Position numbers and translations under genes: made by a program. Source: Sphingomonas sp. 28-63-12 (GTDB lineage Bacteria; Pseudomonadota; Alphaproteobacteria; Sphingomonadales; Sphingomonadaceae). From it: a stretch of 64,000 bases of DNA. Shown in pieces: positions 35,936 to 44,388 of the stretch. Below the pieces are notes generated by a model. That model worked only from the letters and a program-made list of their open reading frames with translations, was not told the origin of the DNA and searched no databases. The stretch covers positions 62,001-126,000 of the forward strand of contig NCGD01000002.1 of the NCBI GenBank assembly GCA_002281535.1. Direction: 5' to 3'. Each line of letters starts with the position of its first letter. Positions within the stretch are counted from its first letter, which is position 1.

Positions 35936-36498
35936 CCCGAAAAGCCGAGGCGGATGGCCTGTTGCAGGTCCTCCGCCTCATCGACATCGAGCGACAGGCC
36001 CTGGCGATCCCGGACGATGACAGCGCCCGGCGCCTGCTCGCAATGGCGTTGAAAGCTGCCCGGCCCGAAGCACAGCGTGAAGGGATTGCCCGAACCAAGT
36101 GCCAGCGCATTGGTGCCAATTGCGGCCCGATCGGGGGCAATCGCTGACTGCCCCGCGCCGAGCCGCAGGAAATGATCGACATCGGCGACCGTCAGCAGCG
36201 GCAAGTCGGCATGAATGATCAGCTGCGGCACCTGCCCGGCGGCGTGCCGCGCCCGTTCAAGCTCGGCATTGAGCCCACCCCCCTTGTCGGCGATCCATTC
36301 CAGCCCGGCCATCAGCATTGGCCCCTCAGACAGGACGATGATCCGCGTCACCGCCGCGCAGGCCTGCAGGGTCTGGACGACGTGGTAAAACAGGTTTTCG
36401 ACCAGTTCCTCGCGCCCGATTGCGGACAGATGCGCTGCCAGCCGGGTCTTGCGCCTACCGACGGCCTTGATCGGCACGATCGCCGTCCAGCCGGTCAT
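35929..36498 (-). CDS. cofC: 2-phospho-L-lactate (or PEP/3-PG) guanylyltransferase, CofC/FbiD
   Basis: Makes the GDP-activated three-carbon unit for coenzyme F420. 189 residues with the CofC start WTAIVPIKAVGRRKTRLAAHL (nucleotidyltransferase P-loop-like region) and IIHADLPLLTVADVDHF, then NALALGSGNPFTLCFGPGSFQRH. Whether it uses 2-phospholactate, PEP or 3-phosphoglycerate differs between lineages and cannot be read here. It is the last gene of the F420 run and overlaps cofD by 4 bp. Confidence 0.9.
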   Translation of the reverse strand: MTGWTAIVPIKAVGRRKTRLAAHLSAIGREELVENLFYHVVQTLQACAAVTRIIVLSEGPMLMAGLEWIADKGGGLNAELERARHAAGQVPQLIIHADLPLLTVADVDHFLRLGAGQSAIAPDRAAIGTNALALGSGNPFTLCFGPGSFQRHCEQAPGAVIVRDRQGLSLDVDEAEDLQQAIRLGFSGQ

Positions 36499-37400
36499 TG
36501 CCGCAGCGTGGCAGCGAAATCGAGGGCCGACTGCGCCACCCGCGCCCGATCGGCCAGCGTCGTCATCAGCGTCCCGGTGCGGGCATGCGGCAGGTCAGGC
36601 GCGTCGTCGTCACCGTCGATTAACAGGCCGTCGATCAGCCCGTCATAATGCGCCGCGATGCTGGCATTGGTGACAGGAATTGCCAGTTCCAGCATCAATT
36701 TGGCGGTCGGCCCTTTTACTGCGGTGCCACCAACCAAAGGCGACACCGCGACGACGGGTGCTTTGGTAGCCCGCAAGGCCTCGACGATGCCGGGGATCGC
36801 TAGGATGGGATCGACGCTGAGCCAAGGGTTTGATGGCGCGATCAGGATCACATCGGCGTCGGCAAGCGCCGCGATCACCCCGGCAGCCGGGCGCGCCGCC
36901 GCCGCCCCCAAAAAGCTGATATGGTGCACGACCGGCGCGCAACGGCGCTCCACGAAATAGGTCTGAAATGCCAGGCGGCCAATATCGGTGTCGATCATCG
37001 TCGATACCCGGTCGTCGCTCATCGGCAGCATCCGCACGCCGATGCCCCAGGCACGGGCAAATCTCGCGGTTGTTTCAGACAGGCCGCCCCCGGCCAGCCG
37101 CATGACGTGCAACGCCAGATCACCATCGCCAAGGTTGAACCAGTCGGGCCCGCCGAGCGACTTGAGCGCGGCCATGAATGCCCAGCTCTCATTTTCACGG
37201 CCCCAGCCCTGCGCGGCATTGGCCTTGCCCGACAATGTGTAAAGCAGAGTATCAATGTCAGGCGAAATCGGCAGCCCGAGATGCTCGAAATCATCACCGG
37301 TATTCACGATCGCCGTGATGGATGGCGGCGGTATGATCTGGGCCAGGCCCAGCACCAGCTTGGCACCCCCGACGCCACCGGTCAGCACGGTCACCCTCAC
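36495..37400 (-). CDS. cofD: 2-phospho-L-lactate transferase, CofD/FbiA
   Basis: Joins the activated three-carbon unit to Fo, giving F420-0 (or dehydro-F420-0). The N-terminus VTVLTGGVGGAKLVLGLAQI and NTGDDFEHLGLPISPDIDTLLYTLSG are diagnostic. IAPSNPWLSVDPILAIPGI and GTAVKGPTAKLMLEL complete the family signature. The GTG at 37400 overlaps the cofE stop (GTGA). Confidence 0.95.
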   Translation of the reverse strand: MRVTVLTGGVGGAKLVLGLAQIIPPPSITAIVNTGDDFEHLGLPISPDIDTLLYTLSGKANAAQGWGRENESWAFMAALKSLGGPDWFNLGDGDLALHVMRLAGGGLSETTARFARAWGIGVRMLPMSDDRVSTMIDTDIGRLAFQTYFVERRCAPVVHHISFLGAAAARPAAGVIAALADADVILIAPSNPWLSVDPILAIPGIVEALRATKAPVVAVSPLVGGTAVKGPTAKLMLELAIPVTNASIAAHYDGLIDGLLIDGDDDAPDLPHARTGTLMTTLADRARVAQSALDFAATLRQ

Positions 37401-38122
37401 TGAAACAAATCCTCGGATAGCGGCCGGATCAGCGACGACGCAGGCGCCATTGGCGCATCGAGCGTCATTCCCCGGATGATCACCGCCGGAATTCCCTCGC
37501 TCCCCTCGCCCATCGCCAGACCAGCCGCGCTGGCGATCAGATCGGCCAGCGCAATCTGCGTCACTTCCATCGGCCGGCCGTTGCGATCCAGATTGCCGCG
37601 CCGGTCGATCAACGCGGGCAGTCCCGCTGCACCAATGGCGATATTGACCACACCATAGCGCCACGGCCGCCCGAAGCTATCGGATATGACGACGGCCGGC
37701 GCAGACACCCCCAGCGCTGTCCGCAGCCGCGCTGCGCTGTGATCAGGGTCGCGCGGCAGCAGCAGCACCCGATCGGCGTCACCGTCGCCGATATTCGATT
37801 GGTCGATGCCGGCATTGGCCATCACGCAGCCGCAATGGTGGCGGGTGATGAGCACATGCGGCACGGCCCGAACCACTGCCGTCGATTCGCGCAACACCAG
37901 GGCAACCAGGCGCGGATCCTTGCGCGTCACGGCCGCAAGCGCCAGCGCCGCTGCATCCGGCGTCACCGTTGCGAGATCGACAAACAGGTTGTCGGCTTTC
38001 GACACGATTTTTTGCGTGATCACCAGGATGTCACCGGCCTCGAAATCACGGCGCAGCATTGCCGCCAGATCGGCGCCCGGCCGGACTTCGGGCAATCCGT
38101 CAAGCGGGATGATCGTGATCAT
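37397..38122 (-). CDS. cofE: Coenzyme F420-0:L-glutamate ligase, CofE
   Basis: Adds the glutamate tail to F420-0. 241 residues: DILVITQKIVSKADN at the front, RHHCGCVMANAGIDQSNI in the middle and VISDSFGRPWRYGVVNIAIG, all CofE hallmarks. The protein ends with the ligase domain. The C-terminal nitroreductase-like domain that forms actinobacterial FbiB is absent, and no separate gene for it is seen in this window. Confidence 0.95.
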   Translation of the reverse strand: MITIIPLDGLPEVRPGADLAAMLRRDFEAGDILVITQKIVSKADNLFVDLATVTPDAAALALAAVTRKDPRLVALVLRESTAVVRAVPHVLITRHHCGCVMANAGIDQSNIGDGDADRVLLLPRDPDHSAARLRTALGVSAPAVVISDSFGRPWRYGVVNIAIGAAGLPALIDRRGNLDRNGRPMEVTQIALADLIASAAGLAMGEGSEGIPAVIIRGMTLDAPMAPASSLIRPLSEDLFQ

Positions 38123-38134
38123 GAACAGGCGGCC

Positions 38135-38746
38135 TCAGTCGACGGGATCGATCAGCGTTCCAGTGATTTTGATTCCGGCGCCATCGACCTTGTATGTCTT
38201 GTTGAGGAAAATGAGAACAGAGGTCAGCGCTTCGGCGGCCGCGCTGTTGATCAGCGCGCCGCCATGTAGCCCACGCAATCCGGCCGCCTCGGCCAGCGCG
38301 ATGCCGATGCCGCGCGCCACCTTGTCATCGCCGAACACCAGCACATCGCAATCAACGTACTGATCGGTCGCCAGCTTGTGCGCAGCCACATTGTGAAACC
38401 CCGAAATCACGGTAACTCCGTCACCCAGCAACGCCTTGGCAGCCATCGCCGCGCTGCCTTCGGGCGGCAACTGCACCCGCATCACCTTGGGCGGCACCAA
38501 CGGCACGGTGGTATCGATCACGATCTTGCCAGCCACCTGCGAGGCAATATCGGCGATCGTCGCGGCCTGGGCGGCAAACGGAACGGTGACGACGACGATA
38601 TCGGCCAGCGCCGCTGCCGCCGCATTCGGCATTCCCGCGCGCGAACCGATAATGACGTTCAGACCCGCCTTTTGCCATCGCCCGGCCAGCGCACCGCCAA
38701 GCTTGCCGCTGCCGCCAATCACCGCAATCGTCTTGCCTTCAAGCAT
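38135..38746 (-). CDS. npdG: NADPH-dependent F420 reductase (Fno/NpdG)
   Basis: Reduces F420 with NADPH to supply F420H2. 203 residues with the N-terminal NADP motif TIAVIGGSGKLGGALAGRW and an SR pair in NVIIGSRAG for the phosphate. VISGFHNVAAHKL and GGALINSAAAEALTSVLIFLNKTY follow as in F420 oxidoreductases. It overlaps the SDR upstream by 8 bp and lies 12 nt before cofE. It links the cofactor pathway to the LLM enzymes in this window. Confidence 0.93.
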   Translation of the reverse strand: MLEGKTIAVIGGSGKLGGALAGRWQKAGLNVIIGSRAGMPNAAAAALADIVVVTVPFAAQAATIADIASQVAGKIVIDTTVPLVPPKVMRVQLPPEGSAAMAAKALLGDGVTVISGFHNVAAHKLATDQYVDCDVLVFGDDKVARGIGIALAEAAGLRGLHGGALINSAAAEALTSVLIFLNKTYKVDGAGIKITGTLIDPVD

Positions 38747-39575
38747 GGGTCGTCATCCTCAACATATCGGCATAAATTGGCGAATGGCTGGTAAAGCCGC
38801 CATCGACCGGGATTGCTGCGCCCGTGATGAATCGTGCTTCGTCCGACAGCAGCCACGCGACAGCGCGCGCAACATCCTCGGCACGGCCTAGCGCCGGGGT
38901 CAAATGATGCTCCAGCATCAGTGCCTGAACCGCTGCGGGGAGGTTGGCATCAAGCGTCGCGGTCATGACAAGCCCGATCTGAACGAGATTGCAGCGCAGA
39001 CCCTGCTTGCCATATTGGGTGGCAATATAGCGAACCAAACTTTCCAAACCGGCCTTTGACGCGCCATAAGCCGGGTGATCGAAATCGCCCTGACGCGCCT
39101 TGCCCGATCCTGAAAACACAATTGCGCCTCCGCCGCTCGCCAGCAGATGTGGAATGCAATGCTTGGCCAGCACCGCGTTGCCACGCAGATTGATCGCCAG
39201 GGTTGCATCCCAGGTGGCGAGATCGAGATCCGCGACCAGGCCGTCCTTGGCCATCGCCGCCGGCTCGGTCATCGCCGCATTGCCATGGACGAGATCGAGC
39301 TTCCCGAAGTGCGCCACGGCCAGGCTCACCGCAGTTGCAATCGAGTCCTCATTGGTGACGTCGCACGCCAGCGCGATGGATTCAGCGCCGGTGGCGTTAA
39401 TCGCGTCACGTACTGCTTCGAGTTCGTCGAGCCGCAACCCGGCCAGCGCCACTTTCGCGCCGCGATGCGCCAGCAACTGCGCGGTGGCTTGGCCGATGCC
39501 GGTGCCGGCACCCGTCACCAGGGCGACATGGCCGACGAGACTGAAACGATCCTCCACGATATTCTCCAAGGTCAT
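38739..39575 (-). CDS. SDR family oxidoreductase within the F420 operon
   Basis: 278 residues: TGAGTGIGQ cofactor loop, GNAAMTEPA, VFSGSGKARQG serine region, catalytic YGASK and ITGAAIPVDGG. It overlaps both fbiC (4 bp) and npdG (8 bp), so it is firmly part of the operon. Not a known F420 biosynthesis step; probably a catabolic enzyme carried along. Confidence 0.88.
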   Translation of the reverse strand: MTLENIVEDRFSLVGHVALVTGAGTGIGQATAQLLAHRGAKVALAGLRLDELEAVRDAINATGAESIALACDVTNEDSIATAVSLAVAHFGKLDLVHGNAAMTEPAAMAKDGLVADLDLATWDATLAINLRGNAVLAKHCIPHLLASGGGAIVFSGSGKARQGDFDHPAYGASKAGLESLVRYIATQYGKQGLRCNLVQIGLVMTATLDANLPAAVQALMLEHHLTPALGRAEDVARAVAWLLSDEARFITGAAIPVDGGFTSHSPIYADMLRMTTHA

Positions 39576-41893
39576 GCAAAGGCGGGAATGTCGACACGCC
39601 CGTAAAGTGTCGTGCGCTGCCGCGCCGGCCGTCCGATCCGGCGCGCCACATCGTGCATCATCGCGACGTCGAAACTTTGGCCATGCTGCCCGCCGGCCGC
39701 GCGGGTGATGGATTCATCCATCAACACGCCACCAAGATCGTTCGCCCCGGCGCGTAATGCCTGCGCAGCGCCATCGGCGCCAAGCTTTACCCAGCTGGCC
39801 TGGATATTGTCGATGAGGCCATGCAGCACGAGGCGCGCTACGCTGTGCATCAGGATCGTCTCCCGATAACTGGGGCCCGAACGGGCCGCGCCCTGGCGCC
39901 AGATCGGCGCTTCCATATGCACAAACGGCAATGGCACAAATTCGGTAAAGCCGCCGGTATCCGCCTGCAGATCGCGCACCGACAGAAGATGCCGGGCCCA
40001 GTGGCGATAGCCATCGACATGACCGAACATGATTGTCGCCGTTGACCGCAGGCCAACCGCATGCGCCGTCCGCATCACGTCTAGCCAGGCCGCCGCGCCG
40101 ATCTTGTCGGGGCAGATAATCGCGCGAATCTCTTCATCCAGGATCTCAGCAGCCGTCCCCGGCAGGGTCGACAGGCCTGCATCGCTGAGCTGGGTAAGGA
40201 AGGCAGTCAGAGACAAGCCGAGAGTCTGCGCGCCATGCGTGACCTCCAGCGGCGAGAAGGCATGAATATGAATATCGGGGGCGCCGGCTTTGACTGCAGC
40301 GAGGATATGCAGATAGGTGTTGCCGTCATATTTCGGATGGATGCCGCCCTGCAGGCAGACCTCGGTTGCGCCCCGCGCCGCAGCCTCGGCCGCGCGTTGG
40401 CCGACCATATCGTTATCAAGCGTATAGGCCGGGCCGCGCAGATCGCGGGTGCTGCCCTTGGAAAAGGCGCAGAAGCCGCATTTGTAGAGGCAAATATTAG
40501 TATAATTGATATTGCGGTTGATAACATAAGTGACGTCGCCACCCGCGACATCGGCCCGCAGGCAATCGGCATGCGCCATGACCGCATCGGCATCAGCACC
40601 ATCGGCTTCGAACAGCCGGACGATCTGGCTTTCGTTGAGCCGAACCCCCTTATCGACGGCGGTCAGAATTGCGGCGATTTCGCGCGTGACCGGTGTCGAC
40701 GATGGCGACGGCAGCGCGGGCGTGGCGATCCCCATGCCCGGGCGCCAATGCTCAACTACCGGCAATCCGCGAGCGTCGACCATGTGGCGGACCCTGGTCT
40801 GCAGGCCATGATCGAGCCATATCTCCGGCGCCCTGGCGAAGCGCGGCCCGATCGCCAGCCGTTCGCGCAGCACTCGCCCGGCCCGCACCGTTGCCGTAGC
40901 AAGCGAGTCGAGATGCGGCCAGGGCGCTTCGGGATTGACGTGATCAGGCGTCACCGGCGACACCCCGCCCCAATCATTCACGCCGGCCCGGATCAGCGCC
41001 CCGAGCGCGTTGAGCTGGAGGTTCGGCGGCGCCTGAATCGACATTGCCGCGCCCAAAACCAGCCGTGCCGCCGCAATCGTCCAGAGATGCTCGTCAAGCG
41101 GCAGCTCGGGATGGGCCGCCATCTTGGTATCATGCTTGGGCCGAAAATTCTGGATGATGACTTCTTGAATATGGCCATGGCGCGCATGCAGATCTCGGAT
41201 GACGACCAGCGCCTCAATCCGCTCGCGCCGGGTTTCGCCAATGCCGATCAGCAAGCCTGTCGTGAAGGGAATTCGGGCCCGGCCGGCAGCTTCGATCGCG
41301 GCAATCCGCGCAGCGGGAAGCTTGTCGGGCGATCCAAAATGCGGGCCGCCCGGCGCCGAAAGACGATCAGCGGCGGTCTCCAGCATCAACCCCATTGATG
41401 CCGACACCGGCCGCAATGCGGCATAATCGGCATCGTCCATCAGCCCGGGATTGAGGTGCGGCAATAGCCCGGTTTCGGCCAGCACCATCGCCGCCGCTTC
41501 CTGCAGATAGGCCAATGTTGTCGCATGCCCCATCGCGGCAAGCTCGGCCGCGGCGGCAGGAAAGCGCAATTCGGGCTTGTCCCCCAGCGTGAAGAGGGCC
41601 TCCCGGCATCCCGCCACCTTGCCCGCCTCGGCAATCGCGCGGACCCGGTCGAGGCTGAGATAAGCAGCGTCGACCCGCTTGGGCGTCTTGGCGAAGGTGC
41701 AATAATGGCAGACATCGCGACACAACTCGGTGAGCGGGATGAAAACCTTTCGCGAATAGGTCACCAGTGGCCCATGCGCCGCCAGCGTCATCGCCTCGGC
41801 TGTCGCCAGCATGTCGGCAAGCGGGCGTGTTTCAAGGCACGCCCAGATCTCGGCGGCGGCAGTCATGGGGGCGAAGGACAGCAGCCTTTTCAT
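39572..41893 (-). CDS. fbiC: Fo synthase, fused CofG/CofH (FbiC)
   Basis: Makes the deazaflavin Fo from the 5-amino-6-ribitylamino-uracil and tyrosine with two radical SAM domains. Both clusters are visible: CRDVCHYC in the N-terminal CofG half and CLYKCGFC in the CofH half about 410 residues later. Each half has its family blocks (IPFTTGLLIGIGETRRER; EVCLQGGIHPKYDGN). Length is about 773 residues. The ATG at 41893 lies 35 nt from a dyad; a GTG at 41908 and an ATG at 41866 are alternatives. The fused form is the one known from actinobacteria and some proteobacteria. Confidence 0.95.
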   Translation of the reverse strand: MKRLLSFAPMTAAAEIWACLETRPLADMLATAEAMTLAAHGPLVTYSRKVFIPLTELCRDVCHYCTFAKTPKRVDAAYLSLDRVRAIAEAGKVAGCREALFTLGDKPELRFPAAAAELAAMGHATTLAYLQEAAAMVLAETGLLPHLNPGLMDDADYAALRPVSASMGLMLETAADRLSAPGGPHFGSPDKLPAARIAAIEAAGRARIPFTTGLLIGIGETRRERIEALVVIRDLHARHGHIQEVIIQNFRPKHDTKMAAHPELPLDEHLWTIAAARLVLGAAMSIQAPPNLQLNALGALIRAGVNDWGGVSPVTPDHVNPEAPWPHLDSLATATVRAGRVLRERLAIGPRFARAPEIWLDHGLQTRVRHMVDARGLPVVEHWRPGMGIATPALPSPSSTPVTREIAAILTAVDKGVRLNESQIVRLFEADGADADAVMAHADCLRADVAGGDVTYVINRNINYTNICLYKCGFCAFSKGSTRDLRGPAYTLDNDMVGQRAAEAAARGATEVCLQGGIHPKYDGNTYLHILAAVKAGAPDIHIHAFSPLEVTHGAQTLGLSLTAFLTQLSDAGLSTLPGTAAEILDEEIRAIICPDKIGAAAWLDVMRTAHAVGLRSTATIMFGHVDGYRHWARHLLSVRDLQADTGGFTEFVPLPFVHMEAPIWRQGAARSGPSYRETILMHSVARLVLHGLIDNIQASWVKLGADGAAQALRAGANDLGGVLMDESITRAAGGQHGQSFDVAMMHDVARRIGRPARQRTTLYGRVDIPAFA

Positions 41894-41928
41894 GATCCGA
41901 TAGGTCACGCCTCAACCGGCTTTGACAA

Positions 41929-41944
41929 CCTGCCCGGCGATAGG
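41929..41944. promoter_or_regulatory. 16-bp dyad, CCTGCC-CGGC-GATAGG, before fbiC
   Basis: In the short gap between the hydrolase stop (41946) and fbiC, 35 nt before the ATG at 41893. Both arms fit the consensus. Suggests a second promoter that drives fbiC and the downstream F420 genes independently of the upstream enzymes. Confidence 0.55.
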
Positions 41945-41945
41945 C

Positions 41946-43289
41946 TTATCGTGCCGACAGCTGACGATCGAACATGACCGCTGCCATGGCCAGGCTTTCG
42001 TCACGGTCGGCTGCAAGCATGACACCTCCCTCGATTGCATGGTCAAGTGCGTCGCCGAACTGCGCCAGATAGGCGTCGCGGCCGCCGGGATAAAGCGTCG
42101 CCAGAATCGCCGCATCAAACATCACCGTCGATCCAAACAGCACCGCAAAACCGTCTCCCGGCTGACCAATTCCGGAATATGTCGCGATCGGCACATCGAC
42201 CCAGGGGGTGCGGATACCGCCGATTGCGTTGCCGCCACTGTCGAGTTCAAGCACCTCGTTGATCGCCAGCTTTGGTGTCGCCGGCGGTGGAGTCCCAGTG
42301 CGCACCCAGCGATCAAGCGCGTCAAGTGCAGCCTGCAGCACATAATGATGCTGCGGTGCCGCGTTGATCGATTTTGGCATTGTCTGACCGAACAAGGTAT
42401 CCAGCGGCGCAAAGATCGAGGCGAGCTGGGTTGCGGTTGCCCGTCCAGTGTCGATCGCGCCGCCGCGCAGGGTATAGGTGTCGGCATGGGCCGTGCCGGC
42501 GACTTCCCAGGTTCGGATCCGGCCGGTGTCGCGCTGGCGCGCCGGCCGATAGCCGACCACGGGCATCATCAAATCGGTCTCGGTGATAAACATCAGTACA
42601 GGGACACGAGCATCCTCGCGGATCGGCACCGGATCGATCGCCCTGCCAGCGCCAAGCGCCTGGACGCTGATCAGATACGCCCCATCAAGTGGTGCCGCAC
42701 CCCGAAAACGCGAATGGAGCAAGAATCCGTCGAAAATTGGCGCAACCGGGTCGATCGCATTGACATAGGTGGTCAGGAAGCCCGCAGATTGCGACTCCCC
42801 GATCGCCAGCACGCGGTGCGGGATCAGCCCACCCAATAGCATCGGCACGGCGCGGCCTGCCTGGCTGAAAATATCATAAGCCCAGGCGTCGCCTGGATGA
42901 TGCAAGCTTTTGTAGCGCTCGGGATCGGCCGCCTTGAGCGGGAGCGCCCCCGGCAGGCCGCTCGCCCCCAGCTCGACCCCCGCCTGCTGGGCCGAGACGC
43001 CGACATAGGCATAGCCCCCACGCACAATCTCCCGGTGCAGATAATTCCAGTCGGCCGGCGCATCGGTCCCACCGCTGACATTGAGCCATTCGACAAGGAC
43101 CGTGCCGTTGAAATCAGCGCCAGCCGCCGGACGAATGATGACCAGCCGGGTGACGAACGCAGCTGGCTTGCCTTGGGCCACGGCCTCACCGCGCAGGAAA
43201 TATTCCGCCGCAATATAATTGTCGGGCAGCGCGGCAAAATCGACCAATGCCAAAAACGGCATCCCTGCGACCGCACCGAGTGTCGTCAT
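41946..43289 (-). CDS. Alpha/beta-hydrolase domain protein (large, PF20091-like)
   Basis: 447 residues. The nucleophile elbow is GESQSAGFL, with VEWLNVSGGTDAPADW upstream and AGTAHADTYTL near the catalytic His. These blocks are typical of the large alpha/beta hydrolase family that is common in actinobacterial and sphingomonad catabolic loci. It may open a lactone or ester. Overlaps the CoA-transferase-family gene by 4 bp. Confidence 0.75.
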   Translation of the reverse strand: MTTLGAVAGMPFLALVDFAALPDNYIAAEYFLRGEAVAQGKPAAFVTRLVIIRPAAGADFNGTVLVEWLNVSGGTDAPADWNYLHREIVRGGYAYVGVSAQQAGVELGASGLPGALPLKAADPERYKSLHHPGDAWAYDIFSQAGRAVPMLLGGLIPHRVLAIGESQSAGFLTTYVNAIDPVAPIFDGFLLHSRFRGAAPLDGAYLISVQALGAGRAIDPVPIREDARVPVLMFITETDLMMPVVGYRPARQRDTGRIRTWEVAGTAHADTYTLRGGAIDTGRATATQLASIFAPLDTLFGQTMPKSINAAPQHHYVLQAALDALDRWVRTGTPPPATPKLAINEVLELDSGGNAIGGIRTPWVDVPIATYSGIGQPGDGFAVLFGSTVMFDAAILATLYPGGRDAYLAQFGDALDHAIEGGVMLAADRDESLAMAAVMFDRQLSAR

Positions 43290-44386
43290 CGCTGATTCCA
43301 GCGCGCCACCGCCGTCGCAACATCACTGGCGCTTGGTTCGCGAACGATGCTGGCATCGGGCGCAAATTTTGGTGCCGGCGCGGCCTGGCTGACGCCGTCC
43401 CGCGTTACAAAGCTGGTCCGGTGGCGGTTATGGGGGTGATCGGGGGCTTCGGCCAAGGTCAACACCGGCGACACACAGGCGTCGGTTTCGGCAAACAGCG
43501 CCGCCCAGGCATCGCGCGTCCGGGTTTTGAAGGTCGTTTCGAATTCCGCGCGCATCGCCGGCCAGGTCGCCCGATCGTTCTGGCGAAAAAGTTGGGGATC
43601 CAGGCCGAGTCCCTGAAGACAGGCCGCAAAAAATTGCGGTTCGAGACAGCCGACAGCAACATGGCGGCCATCTGCGCATGCATAGCAGCGATAAAACGGC
43701 GCACCGCCATCAAGCAGATTGGCCTCGCGTTGATCCTGCCAGCTACCGGTGGCATGATAGGAATGGAACATCGACAGCAGCGTCGCCGCGCCTTCGGTCA
43801 TCGCGACATCGACGATCTGACCCCGGCCGGTCGTGCGCGCGGCGAGCAATGCCGCCAGCACCCCGGCGACCAGAAACATCGCCCCGCCGCCATAGTCGCC
43901 GACCAGGTTGAGCGGTACTGTCGGCGGTTCATCGGGCTTGCCAATGGCGTGGAGGGCACCGGTAATCGCGATATAATTGATATCATGCCCGGCACGCAGC
44001 GCCAGCGGCCCGCTTTGCCCCCAACCGGTCATCCGGGCAAAGATCAGCTTTGGATTGCGCGCCAGGCCGATATCGGGGCCGATGCCAAGCCGCTCCATCA
44101 CACCGGGGCGGAAGCCCTCGACCACCGCGTCGGCCCTGGCGATCAAGTCGAGCACCTGCGCGCGGTCATCAGGATTTTTCAAATCGACATGCACGACCGA
44201 ACGGCTGCGGTGCAGCACTGATCCGCCGACATCATCCCATGCCGTAACTGCGCCAGCCGGCCGTGCCAGTCGCACGATATCCGCGCCCATATCCGCAAGG
44301 ATCATGGCCGCGAGCGGCACTGGCCCGATCGCGTCGAATTCGACGATGCGGATGCCGCTGAGCGGCCCGCCCGAACTTTCGATCAT
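43286..44386 (-). CDS. CaiB/BaiF CoA-transferase family protein, alpha-methylacyl-CoA racemase-like
   Basis: 366 residues: VEFDAIGPVPLAAMILADMGADIVRL at the front, VEGFRPGVMERLGIGPD, then TGWGQSGPLALRAGHDINYIAITGALHAIG, the last block being typical of alpha-methylacyl-CoA racemases. Likely epimerises a 2-methyl-branched acyl-CoA, which hints at an isoprenoid-type carbon skeleton. The ATG at 44386 lies 2 nt after the stop of the cleavage enzyme gene. Confidence 0.87.
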   Translation of the reverse strand: MIESSGGPLSGIRIVEFDAIGPVPLAAMILADMGADIVRLARPAGAVTAWDDVGGSVLHRSRSVVHVDLKNPDDRAQVLDLIARADAVVEGFRPGVMERLGIGPDIGLARNPKLIFARMTGWGQSGPLALRAGHDINYIAITGALHAIGKPDEPPTVPLNLVGDYGGGAMFLVAGVLAALLAARTTGRGQIVDVAMTEGAATLLSMFHSYHATGSWQDQREANLLDGGAPFYRCYACADGRHVAVGCLEPQFFAACLQGLGLDPQLFRQNDRATWPAMRAEFETTFKTRTRDAWAALFAETDACVSPVLTLAEAPDHPHNRHRTSFVTRDGVSQAAPAPKFAPDASIVREPSASDVATAVARWNQR

Positions 44387-44388
44387 GG

